A DNA stretch of 64,000 bases from Sciurus carolinensis (GCF_902686445.1 NC_062229.1:5303503-5367502); one strand, 5' to 3'; positions 35,728 through 47,295 are shown, numbered from the stretch's first letter. The notes: generated by a model from the sequence alone, not told the origin. Numbers and translations: made by a program.

Positions 35728-35836
35728 AAAAGGTGGGGTGTAACTCAGTAGTACGGTGCTAGCCTAGCATGCATGAGGCCCTGGCTTTGGTCCCCAGCAA
35801 CACACACACATACACCCACACACACACACACACACA
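35728..35836 (+). repeat. ID SINE with (CA)n tail
   Basis: ID body to about 35,798, then CA repeats to 35,836 grown from its tail. Confidence 0.8.
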
Positions 35837-35839
35837 AGC

Positions 35840-36819
35840 ACAGGATGGGAAAGATGGGATTTTGGAGAGCTCTCATAGAAAACCCTCAGGGAGAGGAAGC
35901 AACTTGTATCAGGTGCCTACTGTATGCCCTTAGTGATTAAATGTAACCACTGATTAAATGTAACTGCAAGGTAAAGGTTATTGTTTACATTTTACAGATG
36001 GGAAAACTGATGCACAGAACAATTAAGTCCAATATGAGAAAACTCATATTGGGCCCGGCCCACTTTCTGGAGACCCCTTGCCAGCAGGACCCAGCCACAA
36101 CTTCTCACTACCACCTCACCTGTCCAACTGTCCACTGGTACCAGTCAGAACCAATCCATCCTCTCCCTGGCTCACTGCCCATCTGTTCTAACCACCTGGC
36201 AACCCTCCCATCCACCTTTCCAGCCTTTGCACTCCTGATGGCTACCCATGTGCCTAACACCGCCAGCCACTTGGCACACCTGCCAGACTCATCACCCTGA
36301 TCGACTCTGGGGGACCCCCTTCCACTCCCCACCTGTGTCCAGCCTTGGTCCTTGATACTTCCCTCCCACTCCAAGACCAGGAAGGGCTCCTTCCAGTCCC
36401 CAGGCAGCTGTTTCCTGTCCCCTCGCACCAGTGGAAGGGGCGGGCCAGCAGGGCAGCAGGTCATCACTGAGGACAGCCAGTACCTCTCACAACTTGTTTT
36501 CAGGAAATAGTCAGGGAAAAAAAGGGTTTTGGAAAAAGCCTGGATTAGGGTCTGGACCTGCCTTTCACACAGCTGGTGCATGACTGAATGAGGTCAGCCC
36601 CCTCCTCCGGTGACCTGGTCACACCCAAGCTGAGGATCTGGGATGGAGAACACAGCTGTGGTCATCCCTAAGACCTGAACCAGCGGAGCAGTTGGACCCA
36701 GAGGCTGAACTGAGTAATGGGTGGATGGCCCCAGGACAGTAAATAACAATAACAACACTTTTCCATCTATTATGGGTCAGCTCTTATTCTAAGGAATTTA
36801 TGGGTATTAGCTTATCTTT
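35840..36819. other. KANK3 5' intron, nothing recognised
   Basis: Contains MIR-like TTACATTTTACAGATGGGAA near 35,985; the rest is unclassified C-rich sequence. Confidence 0.4.
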
Positions 36820-37038
36820 CCCCCTGTGGTACTGGGGGTGGAACCAGGCCAGGCACATAGCTAGGCAAGTGCTCTACCACTAAGTTACAGCCACAGCCCT
36901 TTATTTTATTTGTTTGTTTGTTTGTTTGTTTTTGAGACAGAGTCTTGCTAAGTTGCCCAGGCTGACCTCGAGCTTGGGATCTTCCTGCCTCAGCTTACCC
37001 AGTTATTGAGATTACAGGCTTGCGCCTCTGCTCCTGAT
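36820..37038 (-). repeat. B1-dID SINE, full dimer
   Basis: Reverse dimer with a (TTTG)n linker at 36,909-36,932. Confidence 0.9.
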
Positions 37039-37049
37039 ATGACCACTAT

Positions 37050-38200
37050 ACTTGCCTGCCTTCTAGAAAGAACCCCTTCCTCTCCCCAAGAGCCGAGGCC
37101 CTCCCAGCCTGCACCCATCAGTCCCTGCCTGTGTCTCTGACTGGGGGCGAGGGGAGAGAGGAGGGGCAGGCCTACAATCCCGGTGCCCCAGAGCCCGCAG
37201 TCTCCCTGGAGCAGCGCGAGTAGCCTCCCTCCCCTCTCCTCCGCTCCCTGCCCTGGCTGTCACAGCTAGATCCGGATCCTCCGCCTGAGACCCCTCATTA
37301 GGCCATCAGAGCTGACGCCACACGCCCCCACTCCCGCCCCTGAGACTATTTCGAGATTCGGAGCCGTGATCACGAAACCTGAGGGATAGCCGAGGCGGCA
37401 GGCAATGCGGGTCCTGGTCCAGAGCTCCCGGACTGAGGCCCCGGGGGTGGCACCCTCGAAGGCTGTGGCGGGACTCCCAGACCCCTGGGATGGGGGTGGA
37501 GGCCGATGACGCAGGAGAGTGGGGTGCCCGGGTTAGCACCCCCCCCCCCCACTATCACCCGCAAGTCAGGTCGGCCTTGCAGAGACAAGGGCAGCTTCCT
37601 ACAGGAAACGCCGCCGGGCGGTCCCATCCGCTGCCCATTGTCTGCGGGTCCCGGGGCCGTCGGTCCCTCCCCCCCAACACGGTTTCCGCATCCCCCCACC
37701 CCACCCCGCCGCCACCCGCACCCAGCCCAGAGCCAGAGGGTAGGTCTAGGTCCCCAAGCCGTCCGGGAGCGACTCTGGGAAAGAGCCCGGAGTCGCGTGG
37801 GGCACTAGGGGCGAACAAGCCCCGCAACTGGCTCTTGAAGAACGAGAGGTGGGCAATGTCCTGAATCCAGAGTCTCTCGACCCGCTCGGCTCGCTACCCA
37901 CCCGGGGCTCCACTTGTCGGAGGGGTCCGGGTGGGAGGACAGAGTGCCCACCCCGTCGCAGCACGCCGAGCCTGCAGAGAGACTAGAAGTGCAGCGCCCT
38001 GCCCTTCCCGGTGCGTCCCCGGATCCCCTCCAGGACCCCAAGGGTGTCCCCGCAAGCTGGCGCTTTACCTGAAGCGGCAGCCCTGGCCTCGCCCGCACCC
38101 GAGCCCGCCCCCTCGAAGCTCGGGGACGGGTTATCAAGGCCTTGACCCTAATTGACGGCCACACCAGCCAACCAACTCCCATGGCTTCCTAGCTATCCAA
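37050..38200 (-). promoter_or_regulatory. KANK3: CpG island, likely KANK3 promoter
   Basis: About 1.1 kb of GC-rich sequence with many CpGs and GC boxes, without interspersed repeats, in contrast to the SINE-rich flanks. It lies 2.7-3.8 kb upstream of the first coding exon. It includes a run of about ten C at about 37,541. Open frames here (for example 37,490-37,864 plus) are what GC-rich DNA gives by chance and show no family similarity. Confidence 0.6.
38069..38185 (-). other. KANK3: Candidate KANK3 non-coding exon 1
   Basis: On the minus strand, CTTCAG|GTAAAG at 38069/38068 is a strong splice donor inside the CpG island, placed to pair with the acceptor at 34392. The 5' limit is a guess. 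Confidence 0.4.
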
Positions 38201-38419
38201 TGGTGAGGCGGAATGGGCTGTGTGGGCAGGGCTGGGGCTGTGGGGCGCGGCTGGGGGTGGGGCCTGCAGTGACGGCTGGAGGACTGGGGGAGGGGGCAGT
38301 TGTTCCCTGAGGGCGGCTAAATTCTTCCCAGCCCAGGAAACCAGGGGGAGCCACAGGAGGACTCTGAGGAGAAGAATAAACCCGTAGGATCTGTATGACT
38401 GGTGCCCAATGTCTGTGTG

Positions 38420-39000
38420 AGGCACCCCATCCTTCGCCCCTGCAGGGCCTTTGCATATGCTGTCTCACCGTTGAAACATTCTTCCTTGCACATGTTCTCT
38501 TGGCCACCTTTCCCTGTGTTTCTGTCCCACCCGCTAAAGGCCTAAGTTGCCCCTCCCCAATATCTCTCTCTCTCTCTCTCTCTCCCTCCCTCCTTCCCTT
38601 CCTCTCTTTCTCTCTTCTTTCATGTAGTTTTGGACTGAACCTAGGAGCACTCTCCCTCTGAGCTACATTCCCAGTCCTTTTTTAATTTATTTTATTTTTT
38701 AAATTTTGAGACAAGGTCTCCCTAGTTGCTGAGGCTAGCCTTGAATTTAAAATCCTCCTGCCTTGGCCTCCAGAGTAACTGGGATGAGTAGCTGGGATTA
38801 CAGGTAATAGCTACCACCACACCTGACTGTAATAGCTATTTTCACTACATGAAAAACAAAGGTGTATGATTTGTTTGTTTGCTTACCATCTGTCTCCTCT
38901 ACTTTAATGTATCAGCATCACAGAAATAGGGGAACTGATCGGTTTTATTCAGTGCCTCTGGCACACAGTAGGTGCTTCATAAATGCTTGTTGAAATAACT
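38420..39000 (+). mobile_element. L2 remnant, interrupted
   Basis: GCAGGGCCTTTGCATATGCT at the left and GGCACACAGTAGGTGCTTCA at the right frame one L2. It is split by a (TC)n tract (38,562-38,630) and the SINE at 38625. Confidence 0.65.
38625..38830 (-). repeat. B1-dID SINE
   Basis: Reverse dimer, GAGCTACATTCCCAGTCC to ACCACCACACCTGAC. Confidence 0.85.
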
Positions 39001-39009
39001 ATCTAAATT

Positions 39010-39645
39010 ACATTTAACTTTTTAAACCCTTGGGAGTATATTATGATCTAAAATGGCTATTTTGATTTTTTCCTATTAATTTAAAATGTGTTGAGTACCT
39101 ACTGTGTGCCAGGCACTGAGCAGGTTTCTGAGGGGATACCATTTGTACCATCCTGTACCTTTCAAGCTAGGGTTCATACTAAGATTTATGTTAAGGAGTG
39201 TCAGTGGTTAGTCTGTAGGAGAAGAAGGACATAGAACTTAGGGAGAAGGTTCTCGAAGGCAGCCTGCAGAGTGACACTTGAAGGGTCCTCGAGGAGAAAC
39301 GGCACATGCAAAGGAAAAGAAGGATGGAGTTCACACATGGGGACCTGGACTGAGTCCGTGCTGATGGGGGCAGGGCAGCTTTACAGCAACTCAGACTTTA
39401 ATAGATTACGGTTCACCTGGAGGCAGGTGTTCATGTTCCCAAGATGCTTCTGTGTGTCCCAGGGCCCCTCTGTTTTAATTACAGGTACTCTAGTAAAACC
39501 ACAATAATAGGTCAACATATAGTTTAATATCTGGTTCTCCTCTTTTTACGGAATTTCTGAGCTATTTTTGTTATTGGATAAATCAAAAAATTCTGTCACA
39601 TCTCTCCATGAAAATTCCACTGGAATTTAAAAAAACATTCTTGTT
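39010..39645. other. Intergenic, MIR/L2-like traces only
   Basis: TTGAGTACCTACTGTGTGCC at about 39,090 is L2/MIR-like; the rest is unassigned. Confidence 0.4.
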
Positions 39646-39647
39646 GC

Positions 39648-39706
39648 AAAATCGAGCACTTGCTTAGCACGTGCAAGGCCCTGGGTTCAATCAGTCCTTG
39701 ACACCA

Positions 39707-39748
<42 letters not shown>

Positions 39749-39752
39749 TTTA
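39648..39752 (+). repeat. ID SINE fragment with (AAT)n tail
   Basis: GAGCACTTGCTTAGCACGTG, then about 15 AAT/ATA units to 39,752. Confidence 0.8.
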
Positions 39753-39934
39753 AATAAAATGAACACACACACAGAGCCAGATCTGGGAAACTAGATAAAT
39801 CAAATGTATAGCTCAAGGAGTTACTCTAAGGAGAAGTTCTCAACAGGGGTGATTTTTCCCTTAAGGGACATGTGGCAACATCTAGAGGGTTATTTGTTTA
39901 TTTCTTTTTGCTTTTGTGTGTCCCCTCCACACCC

Positions 39935-40007
39935 TGGGATGCTGGGGATGGACCCCAGGGCCTCACCCGTGTTAGATCCTCTACTATTGAGCTACACCCA
40001 CAGCTCT
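39935..40007 (-). repeat. ID SINE
   Basis: Reverse ID with GGGGATGGACCCCAGGGCCT. Confidence 0.8.
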
Positions 40008-40264
40008 AGAGGCATGATTGATTGATTGTCATGCCTAGGGAAAGGGTAGAACCCAGGGATGCAACTAAACATCCCTCAATGCACAGGGCTGCTCCCACAA
40101 CCAAGAATTATCTGGTGCTAAGTTAAAATTTATAAAGTAAGCATCGTATAAATCACACCCAGGTGGACACTTAGCACTGTGCCAGCTATTCCAGAAACCC
40201 TCCATGGACATGCATCCCCATCACAGCTGCCCCCTCATGACCCAGGCTAACCAATGTCGTGACT

Positions 40265-40362
40265 CTTTTTTTTTTTTTTTCTCCTGCTCTCCCACTGGGG
40301 ATCCAACCCAGGACCTTGCCCAGGCTAGGCAAGCAGTCTACCACTGAGCTACATCTGGCCCC
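40265..40362 (-). repeat. ID SINE
   Basis: T run followed by GGGGATCCAACCCAGGACCT and CTACCACTGAGCTACAT. Confidence 0.85.
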
Positions 40363-40823
40363 TAGTCTCATTGCATTCACAGATTCTCCTCCATCCCATG
40401 CCGACCTTACAATAAATGGATTGCACAACTCTGGCTGCTTGTCCATGGCCCAGATGTTGTTGATGCTACACCCACAATGCAGGTAGTCAGTATTCTCCTC
40501 TTTGCCCTATGAATTGGCAGTTGCTAGCAGAACTGGGATGAGACCGATTTGATCCCTTTGGTATAATCACATGTGTGTGGTGTACATTCTGCAGGCTCTG
40601 GATGTTTGACTCTTTTCTTTCTTGAGGCTAACAGCCACCAAGGAGTAACTCATTAGGAGTTGCAAGAGAATGAGCTCTTTTGCATTTTTTCCTCATTTAT
40701 CAGCACAAATTCTTTCTTTACAGTATGATTCCCTTATGTACTATTTGATTACTTCATGGTAGCTTCATAGGGGAAAGCTAAGAGTTTGATTCTTTCCCTT
40801 TTTATACTTATTTTCAAAATATT
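40363..40823. other. Intergenic, nothing recognised
   Basis: No open frame or repeat signature strong enough to name. Confidence 0.4.
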
Positions 40824-41428
40824 ATAGTCCATACCCCCTTTATCCATGGACTTAATTTCCATGGTTTTGGTTAACTATAGTCAACCACAATCCAAAAATA
40901 TAAATGGAAAATTCCAGAAGTAAATGATTTATAAAGTTTAAGTTGTGCCCCCAGTACCACAAAAAAAAAAAAAAAAAAGTTTAAGTTGTGCACTGTTCTG
41001 AGTAGCGTGATGAAATTTCATGCCATCCCACTCTGTTCTGCTTGGGTTGTGATCATCTCTTTGTCCAGTGTATCCATGCTCTATACACTACCTGCCCCTT
41101 TGTCACTCAGTAGCTGCCAAGGTTATCAGATTGATTGTTGTGGTAGCACAGATATTGTGTCAAAATAATTCTTATTTTACTTAATATGGAAACCAAACTG
41201 CAAGAGTAGAGAGAGTTGCAATTTTTATAGTGCATTATTATAATTATTCTATTATTAGTTATTGTTGATCTCTAACTGTACTCAAATTATAAATTGAACT
41301 TTATCAGAGGTATGTATGTATGAGAAAAAAAAAAACATAACACAAAGCAGGTTTGGCACCACCTTCTGTTTCAGGCATCACCTGGGGTCTTGGAACATAG
41401 TCCTCTCGGACAAAGGGGAACTATAGTA
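40824..41428 (+). mobile_element. Tigger-type DNA transposon, near full-length non-autonomous copy
   Basis: Terminal inverted repeats are visible: the left end reads TAGTCCATACCCCCTTTATC, and the reverse complement of the right end reads ATAGTTCCCCTTTGTCC, with TA at both borders. The interior (TTATTGTTGATCTCTAACTG) has no transposase frame. Confidence 0.7.
40933..40991 (+). repeat. Minimal SINE stub with target-site duplication
   Basis: Only about 12 nt of ID 3' end plus an A tail are inserted, flanked by AAAGTTTAAGTTGTGC at 40933-40948 and 40976-40991. Confidence 0.85.
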
Positions 41429-41482
41429 CTGAATGGATCCCCATCCTCCTCTGAAGGTGGTGAGTTAGGTGGTTTTGTTTTG

Positions 41483-41668
41483 TTTCTGTTTTTCAGTACT
41501 GGGGATGAAATTCAGGGGCACTCAATCACTGAGCTATACCTTTAGCCCATTTTTTATTTATTTTGAGACAGGATTCATTGAATTGCCCAGGCCGGTCTTG
41601 ATCTTGCCATTTACCACCTCAACCTTCCAAGTCACTGGGCTTACAGGCCTGCATCACCTTGCCTGACT
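41483..41668 (-). repeat. B1-dID SINE
   Basis: Reverse dimer, TCACTGAGCTATACCTTTAG to CATCACCTTGCCTGAC. Confidence 0.85.
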
Positions 41669-41689
41669 GAATTAGGTTGTATTTTTATT

Positions 41690-41880
41690 TTATTTTATTT
41701 ATTTCATTTTATTTTATTTGTACCAGGGATTGAACCCAGGAGTACTTAACCACTGAACCACATCCCCAGCCCTTTTTATTTTTTATTTTAAGACAGGGCC
41801 TTGATAAATTGCTGAGGCTGATTTTGAACTTGCAATCCTCCTGCATCAGTCTCCCAAGCCGCTGGGATTACAGGTGTTCT
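41690..41880 (-). repeat. B1-dID SINE
   Basis: Reverse dimer with (TTTTA)n tail and CCACTGAACCACATCCCC. Confidence 0.85.
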
Positions 41881-42069
41881 TGGTTGGTTTTTAATCATCA
41901 TGAACTTAAGAATTTAAACACATTGTGCTTCAATCCATTGGAGCCACCCTTGCTGATGCCCTTATCAAGTCAATGGGACACTCCTCAGGTTGGTACCTAT
42001 TGAAGCCACTCTAATAATCTTGGGAAAATTTTCTTTGCTCTCTGGCATCACCCAAGAACAAAACAAAAC

Positions 42070-42130
42070 CCTTGTTGCCTCCTTAGCATGGGCAAGGCCC
42101 CTTGGACTCCCAGCACTACAAAAGAAAAGA
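42070..42130 (+). repeat. ID SINE, fragment
   Basis: CTTAGCATGGGCAAGGCCCC to CCCAGCACTAC and A-rich tail. Confidence 0.6.
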
Positions 42131-42940
42131 AAAACCTGTTCACTGACTAAGAGGAATCCAAGGTGAATTTGAACTCTGCGCAACAGAGACTTCTGGTGGG
42201 CCCTGCAAGTTCGTGCTCACCCATTTGGAGCTATGGGACAGAAAGAAGGAGATTTCCCTGGGTGAGGAGAAGAGGGGTCGTCATCTTTTTAAATTATGTC
42301 TTTTACCCTGCTACTGGGTTCCTAACACCACATTCATGGTAGAAAATGAGACCCTTCTCTGAGGCTTGAGTCAGAATGGAAAAGAGGGAAGGAGGAGAAG
42401 GCTGCTGGCTACTCCAGACTGCCGGGGAAGCCCTTGGAAGCCACTCTCAGCCCCTTCACCATTTCAAGGACCTCCTGGAAACTCCAGAGCATCCCCCGCA
42501 CCCACGTCTGGAATGCCCGGCTGCCCCAGAGAGGCCACGCCTGCCTCTCCACCTGCACGCCCCCAGCCTGAGGCCGATGTTCCAGGTTGGTGCTTCAAAG
42601 CACCAACATCTCTATCCACAGCAGCAGCCTGGCTCTGCCCACCGCCCCAGGCTCCCAATCCAGTTGGTCCGTATTCTGTTAGTCTCACCCCCCTAGATGG
42701 CTGGAGTTCCTCCCTGTCTGCCACCTCCAGTGATGAGAGACCATATCATCCGAGCATGCACCTCACTCCAGCTGCTCTCGGGTGCCAGTCCCCAGCTTTG
42801 AATAATTGATCTCATTCCCCACGCAGAAGCCTGCGGGAGTTTCCTGTGCCCCCAAGCATCGGAGAACAGTACTCAGTGCCCTGGAGGGGCACCAAACCTG
42901 ACCCTCCCTCTGCCTTCCTCTGTTCATAGCAACTCTGTCC
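42131..42940. other. Intergenic, no gene proven
   Basis: C-rich; a 147-aa frame (42366-42809 plus) is Pro/Ser-rich and unlike any family I know. Confidence 0.4.
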
Positions 42941-43735
42941 TTCCAGCCATCCAGGCCAACAGGGCCAGGATCACTCCCAGCCTTCTCTTTCTCTTTCCCG
43001 TATGGTCAAATACACCGCAAATCTCGTGGGCTCCATCTTAAAAATCTATTCATCATTCTCACCACCGCGGTGGCCCGCACCTGGGTCCAGCCCCCATCAT
43101 TGCCTGTCTGCACCAGTGAAGTCTCCTCCCTCATCACCTGGATTCCATGTTTCACCCCCACACATCAGTCAGAGGGAGTCTCTTCTCATTTACGCCTTGT
43201 CATATTTTCCATGGCTCCCACCATTAGTCAAAGCCTAAGTCCCTCTAGTGGCTTGTAAGGATCTGCCCTATCACCTCCCTGCCTTCTCTCTTTCCTCTCT
43301 ACTCTTCACTCTCTGCCTCAGTCACTCAGGTCTCCTTGCTTCTTCTCCAGCAGTCACACATGTATCTGCCTCAGGATCTTTGCACTGGCAAGTTTCAAAT
43401 CCGGGAATGTTCTTGAACTTTCACACTTTCACCTCCCTGCTCAAATGCCCTCTTCTCACTGGGATCTGGTCACTCTACTTAAAATTGCACACATCCCTTC
43501 TCCCATTCATATCTCCCTCCTTACTGTTCGTCACTATGTAACACACTGCACATTTCCCTAACTTATCTTGTCTATTGTTTTTTCTATGCAGTAACCTGTC
43601 AGCTCCGTTAGGGTAAAGACCTTCGTCTCCCTGGTGCTTGAAACAGGGTCTGCTGGCACAAGGGAGGTGCTTCATCACTGTTGAATGAATGAATGAATGA
43701 ATGAATGCATGCATGAATGAATGCATGAAGGCATT
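42941..43735 (+). mobile_element. L2 LINE remnant ending in (GAAT)n
   Basis: CTCAGGATCTTTGCACTGGC, then GTCACTCTACTTAAAATTGC, then a GAAT repeat (43,683-43,730) are the L2 3' series in order. Confidence 0.75.
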
Positions 43736-43900
43736 GCTATTAAAAATGAGACAGCCGGAAAGGAGGAGGAAATAGGGGTTTGAAGAAGGAACTTGCTAAT
43801 CATCGTTTCCATCCCCCACTTGACTCTGCCTCAGAATCTCTGGACGCATAGATTCATCTTCCCCAAGGCTGTCCTCGGGTGCACCTGCCGCCCTCAGAAG

Positions 43901-43914
43901 CCGCAGGTGGCGCG
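43901..43914 (+). promoter_or_regulatory. CTCF-like motif (left of a pair)
   Basis: CCGCAGGTGGCGCG fits the CCGCGNGGNGGCAG form of the CTCF core. Confidence 0.5.
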
Positions 43915-43981
43915 GGTCCTTCCTGCAGCCTGGGAACAGCCCCAAAGTGCGCGTGGGCCACCTCCACAGCTGTCGTCAGAT

Positions 43982-43998
43982 TTGCCACCAGGGGGCGC
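43982..43998 (+). promoter_or_regulatory. CTCF motif, near-perfect (right of a pair)
   Basis: TTGCCACCAGGGGGCGC matches the canonical CTCF core in full; same orientation as the motif about 80 bp upstream. Confidence 0.7.
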
Positions 43999-44420
43999 GT
44001 CTGTCCCTATTATATCACGGGGACCAGAGGACCATAGGAATACTTGTAAGAAGGAATTTTCCTTCAAGGAAAAAAACAGCAAAAAGTCATATCTTGCTTT
44101 TTCTTATTGTCATAAAAATAACTTATAAATTTCTAAAAAGAATAGTATTCACTATATAAAATTAGGAGATTCTGAAAAAGTTAAAAATCCCTATACTAAG
44201 AACCTAATCACTCCTAGAAACCTAATATTACCTCTACCAAGATTTTACTTTGTTCGCTCTTTGTCATTTGTATAAACCAAAGTTTTTATTTTGGAAAAAA
44301 TTTTAACAACAAAAAGTAGAGAAGTTTACTTACCACTACTAAGCAGTACACTTAAGAATCCTTAAATGCTCAATTTTATATTATGTATATTTTGGCACAA
44401 TGAAAAACCACAGTAGAGAG

Positions 44421-45557
44421 ATTTTTTTTTTTTTTGTACACAAATGGGATACATGTTGTTTCTCTGTTTGTACATAGAGTCAAGGCATACCATTTGTGTA
44501 ATCATATGTTTACATAGGGCAATGATGTTTGATTATTTTTTTCCTTCCCCCCCACCCCTCCCACCCCTCCCACCCCTCTTTCCCCTCTATACAGTCCTTC
44601 TTTCCTTCATTCTTACTTCTCTCCTTATCCCTAACCCTAAACCTAACCCTAAACCTAATGCTAACCCTTCCCACCCCCCATTATATGTCCTCATCCGCTT
44701 ATCAGCGAGATCATTTGTCCTTTAGTTTTTTCAAATTGGCTTATCTCACTTAGCATGATATTCTCCAATTTCATCCATTTGCCTGCAAATGCCATAATTT
44801 TATCATTCTTCATTGCGGAGTAATATTCCATTGTATAAATATGCCACAGTTTCTTTATCCATTCATCAACTGAAGGGCATCTAGGTTGGTTCCACAATCT
44901 GGCTATGGTGAATTAAGCAGCAATGAACATTGATGTGGCTGTATCTCTGTAGTATGCTGATTTTAAGTCCTTTGGGTATAGGCCAAGGAGTGGGATAGCT
45001 GGGTCAAATGGTGTTTCCATTCCAAGCTTTCTGAGGAATCTCCACACTGCTTTCCAGAGTGGCTGCACTAAATTGCAACCCCACCAGCAATGTATGAGTG
45101 TACCTTTTTCACCACATCCTCGCCAATACCTATTGTTGCTTGTGTTCTTGATAATCGCCATTCTAATTGGGGTGAGATGAAATCTTAGGGTAGTTTTGAT
45201 TTGCATTTCCCTTATTACTAGGGATGTTGAACATTTTTTCATATATCTGTTGATTACTTGTACATCTTCTTCTGTGAAGTGTCTGTTCATTTCCTTAGCC
45301 CATTTGTTGATTGGATTATTTGTATTCTTCGTGTAGAGTTTTTTGAGTTCTTTATAGATTCTGGAAATTAGCGCTCTATCTGAAGTATGATTGGCAAAGA
45401 TATTCTCCCACTCTTAGGCTCTCTCTTCACATTGCTGATAGTTTCCTTTGCTGAGAGAAAGCTTTTTAGTTTGAATCTATCCCAGTTGTTGATTCTTGCT
45501 TTTATTTCTTGTGCTATGGGAGTCCTGTTAAGGAAGTCTGATCCTAAGCCAACAAGT
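44421..45557 (-). mobile_element. L1 3' end (ORF2 C-terminus and 3' UTR), 5'-truncated
   Basis: On the minus strand it encodes L1 ORF2 C-terminal text ([30 protein letters not shown]) in broken frames. Then come the 3' UTR with CCCTAA-type units on the plus strand and a T run at 44,422-44,435. Non-functional. Confidence 0.92.
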
Positions 45558-45623
45558 TGAGATTTTTAAAATAAACATTATGTGTCCATTTCTTAGCTTC
45601 AACAACAACCAACTCAATTTTGT

Positions 45624-45810
45624 GCCAGATGCCATGGTGCACACCTGTAATTCCAGCAACAGGGGAGGCTGAGGCAGGAGGATGGCAAGGACGAGGCCAT
45701 GCTGGGTAAGTTAGTGAGATTGTGTCTCAAAATAAAAATAGAAAAGGAGGGCTAGAGGTGTAGCTCAATGGTAGAGCACCCCGGGTTAAATCCTCAGTAC
45801 CACTTAAATA
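45624..45810 (+). repeat. B1-dID SINE
   Basis: GCCATGGTGCACACCTGTAA to AAATCCTCAGTACCAC. Confidence 0.85.
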
Positions 45811-45819
45811 AATAAATAA

Positions 45820-45890
45820 AAAGGACTGGAGATGTAGCTCAGGAGTAGAGTGCACTGGGTCCGATCCCCAGTACCATGCACAAAAAAAAT
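45820..45890 (+). repeat. ID SINE
   Basis: GGACTGGAGATGTAGCTCAG to CGATCCCCAGTACCATG. Confidence 0.8.
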
Positions 45891-45985
45891 TCAAAATAGC
45901 ATAAATATATTTTAAAACAATATTTATTCAGTAAATGTTCACATTTTCAACTGTCTTGTCAGTATTATAATTTACTTTGTTATTG

Positions 45986-46385
45986 TGCTAGTCTGCTAAG
46001 GCTGCCGTGATAAAACCACCATGGCTTAGATACAGGAATTAATTTTTTCATAGTTCTGGAAATTCTAAGAGCAGCAGGGTTCCCTTTTGATGAGCTCTCT
46101 GTTCTCAGCAGGCAGGTGGCCACGTTCTCTCTGTGTCTTCACATGACCTTTCTGGGTGCTGGCCCAGAGAAAGAGAAAGACCTTTGTTTTTTTTGTTTTT
46201 GTTTTTGTTTTTGTTGGGGATCAAACCTAGGGCCTCATGCACGCTAGGCAAAGGCTCTAACTCTGAGCTACCTCCCCAACCCTGGGATCCCTTCTTATAA
46301 GGTCACTAATCCTATCAGATTAGGACTCTACCCTTTGGCCTCATTTAACCTTCGCAGAGGCCCAATCTCTGCATACAGTCACCTC
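45986..46385 (+). mobile_element. MaLR (MLT1-like) LTR, interrupted by an ID
   Basis: GTCTGCTAAGGCTGCCGTGA, CTGTGTCTTCACATGACCTT and CTTCTTATAAGGTCACTAAT follow the MLT1 order. Old non-coding LTR. Confidence 0.6.
46188..46283 (-). repeat. ID SINE inside the LTR
   Basis: (TTTTTG)n tail and GGGATCAAACCTAGGGCCTC. Confidence 0.85.
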
Positions 46386-46389
46386 TCCT

Positions 46390-46635
46390 GGAGGACTTGT
46401 TCTAGGACCCCCGTCCCTGCTTTGATATGGAAAATCCTCAGATGCTCAAGTCTCTTACATACAATGGCAGAGTGTGTGCATAGAGCCTCCTGTAGATTTT
46501 AAATCACCTCCAGATGATTTATAATATCTGACACAATGTCAATGTTATGGAAATAGTTGTTACATTGTGTTGTTCAGGGAATAATGACCAGGAAAACTCT
46601 ATACATGTTCCGTATAGACACATGGTTTTCCCTGA
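46390..46635 (+). mobile_element. Tigger-like DNA transposon fragment
   Basis: GACTTGTTCTAGGACCCCCG and TTGTTACATTGTGTTGTTCA; same segment type as at 5428. Confidence 0.6.
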
Positions 46636-46642
46636 ATACTAT

Positions 46643-46832
46643 GGTTGAGCTGGTACATGCCTGTAATCCCCATGACTCGGGAGGCTGAGGCAGGAGGATT
46701 GAGAGTTCAAAGCCAGCGTCACCAACTTAGTGAGGCCCTAAACAATTTAGCAAAACCCTGTCTTAAAAATTAAAAGGACTGGTGATATGGCTTAGTGGTT
46801 AAGTGCCCCTGGGTTCAGTCCCCAGTAGCAAC
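46643..46832 (+). repeat. B1-dID SINE, full dimer
   Basis: GAGCTGGTACATGCCTGTAA to CAGTCCCCAGTAGC. Confidence 0.9.
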
Positions 46833-46837
46833 ATAAA

Positions 46838-47160
46838 GGACTCTCTGGAATCTTCCCTGAGACCCCAATAAAACTGGACGACAGGAAAGGTATGCTGTCC
46901 CTCTTCTTAGAGGACCCACTCTCTCCCTTGAGAGTAGCCCCTTTCCCCTTTCCTATTGGTCCTAATAAACTCATGCCTGTTACTCTGAGGGACTTGGATG
47001 AAATCTTCCTGACTCGATCACAAGAATCAGGGCTTAAAAGGGGAAATCGTCAGGCTGTCTTAGTTTCCAGGAGGCCCCAGACCTGCAACACCCTGTCTAC
47101 TGTGCCTCCTAAAGAATGGCACATAAATCGAGATCAGTGTCCAGTAACAATATGATCTGA
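46838..47160 (+). mobile_element. Possible ERV LTR fragment
   Basis: GACCCCAATAAAACTGG and TATTGGTCCTAATAAACTCA, with CT-rich context, look like the R/U5 part of a retroviral LTR. No retroviral gene is present. Confidence 0.35.
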
Positions 47161-47295
47161 GCCACAAATACAGCCCTGTGTATAAGAATTTTCTAGTAGT
47201 CACTTTGATTTAAAAAGGCAAAAAGAATGAAATTAATTGCCATCATTTCATTTTAATCCACCATACCCTAAATTTGATCATTTAAACATGAGATC

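Larger units (their letters stand above)
43736..44420. other. Intergenic with the CTCF-like pair
   Basis: 43,860-44,030 is GC-richer than its surroundings and free of clear repeats; 44,040-44,420 is AT-rich and unassigned. Confidence 0.5.

Noticed and set aside
37370..38182. Open frames in the KANK3 CpG island as an extra gene
   Set aside because: Many overlapping GC-rich frames on both strands and none recognisable; better explained as promoter.
44691..45290. L1 ORF2-like proteins as genes
   Set aside because: Short, frameshifted and 5'-truncated remains of a reverse transcriptase C-terminus; not functional.
46838..47160. An endogenous retrovirus with genes
   Set aside because: Only a possible LTR fragment is visible; there is no gag, pol or env sequence nearby.
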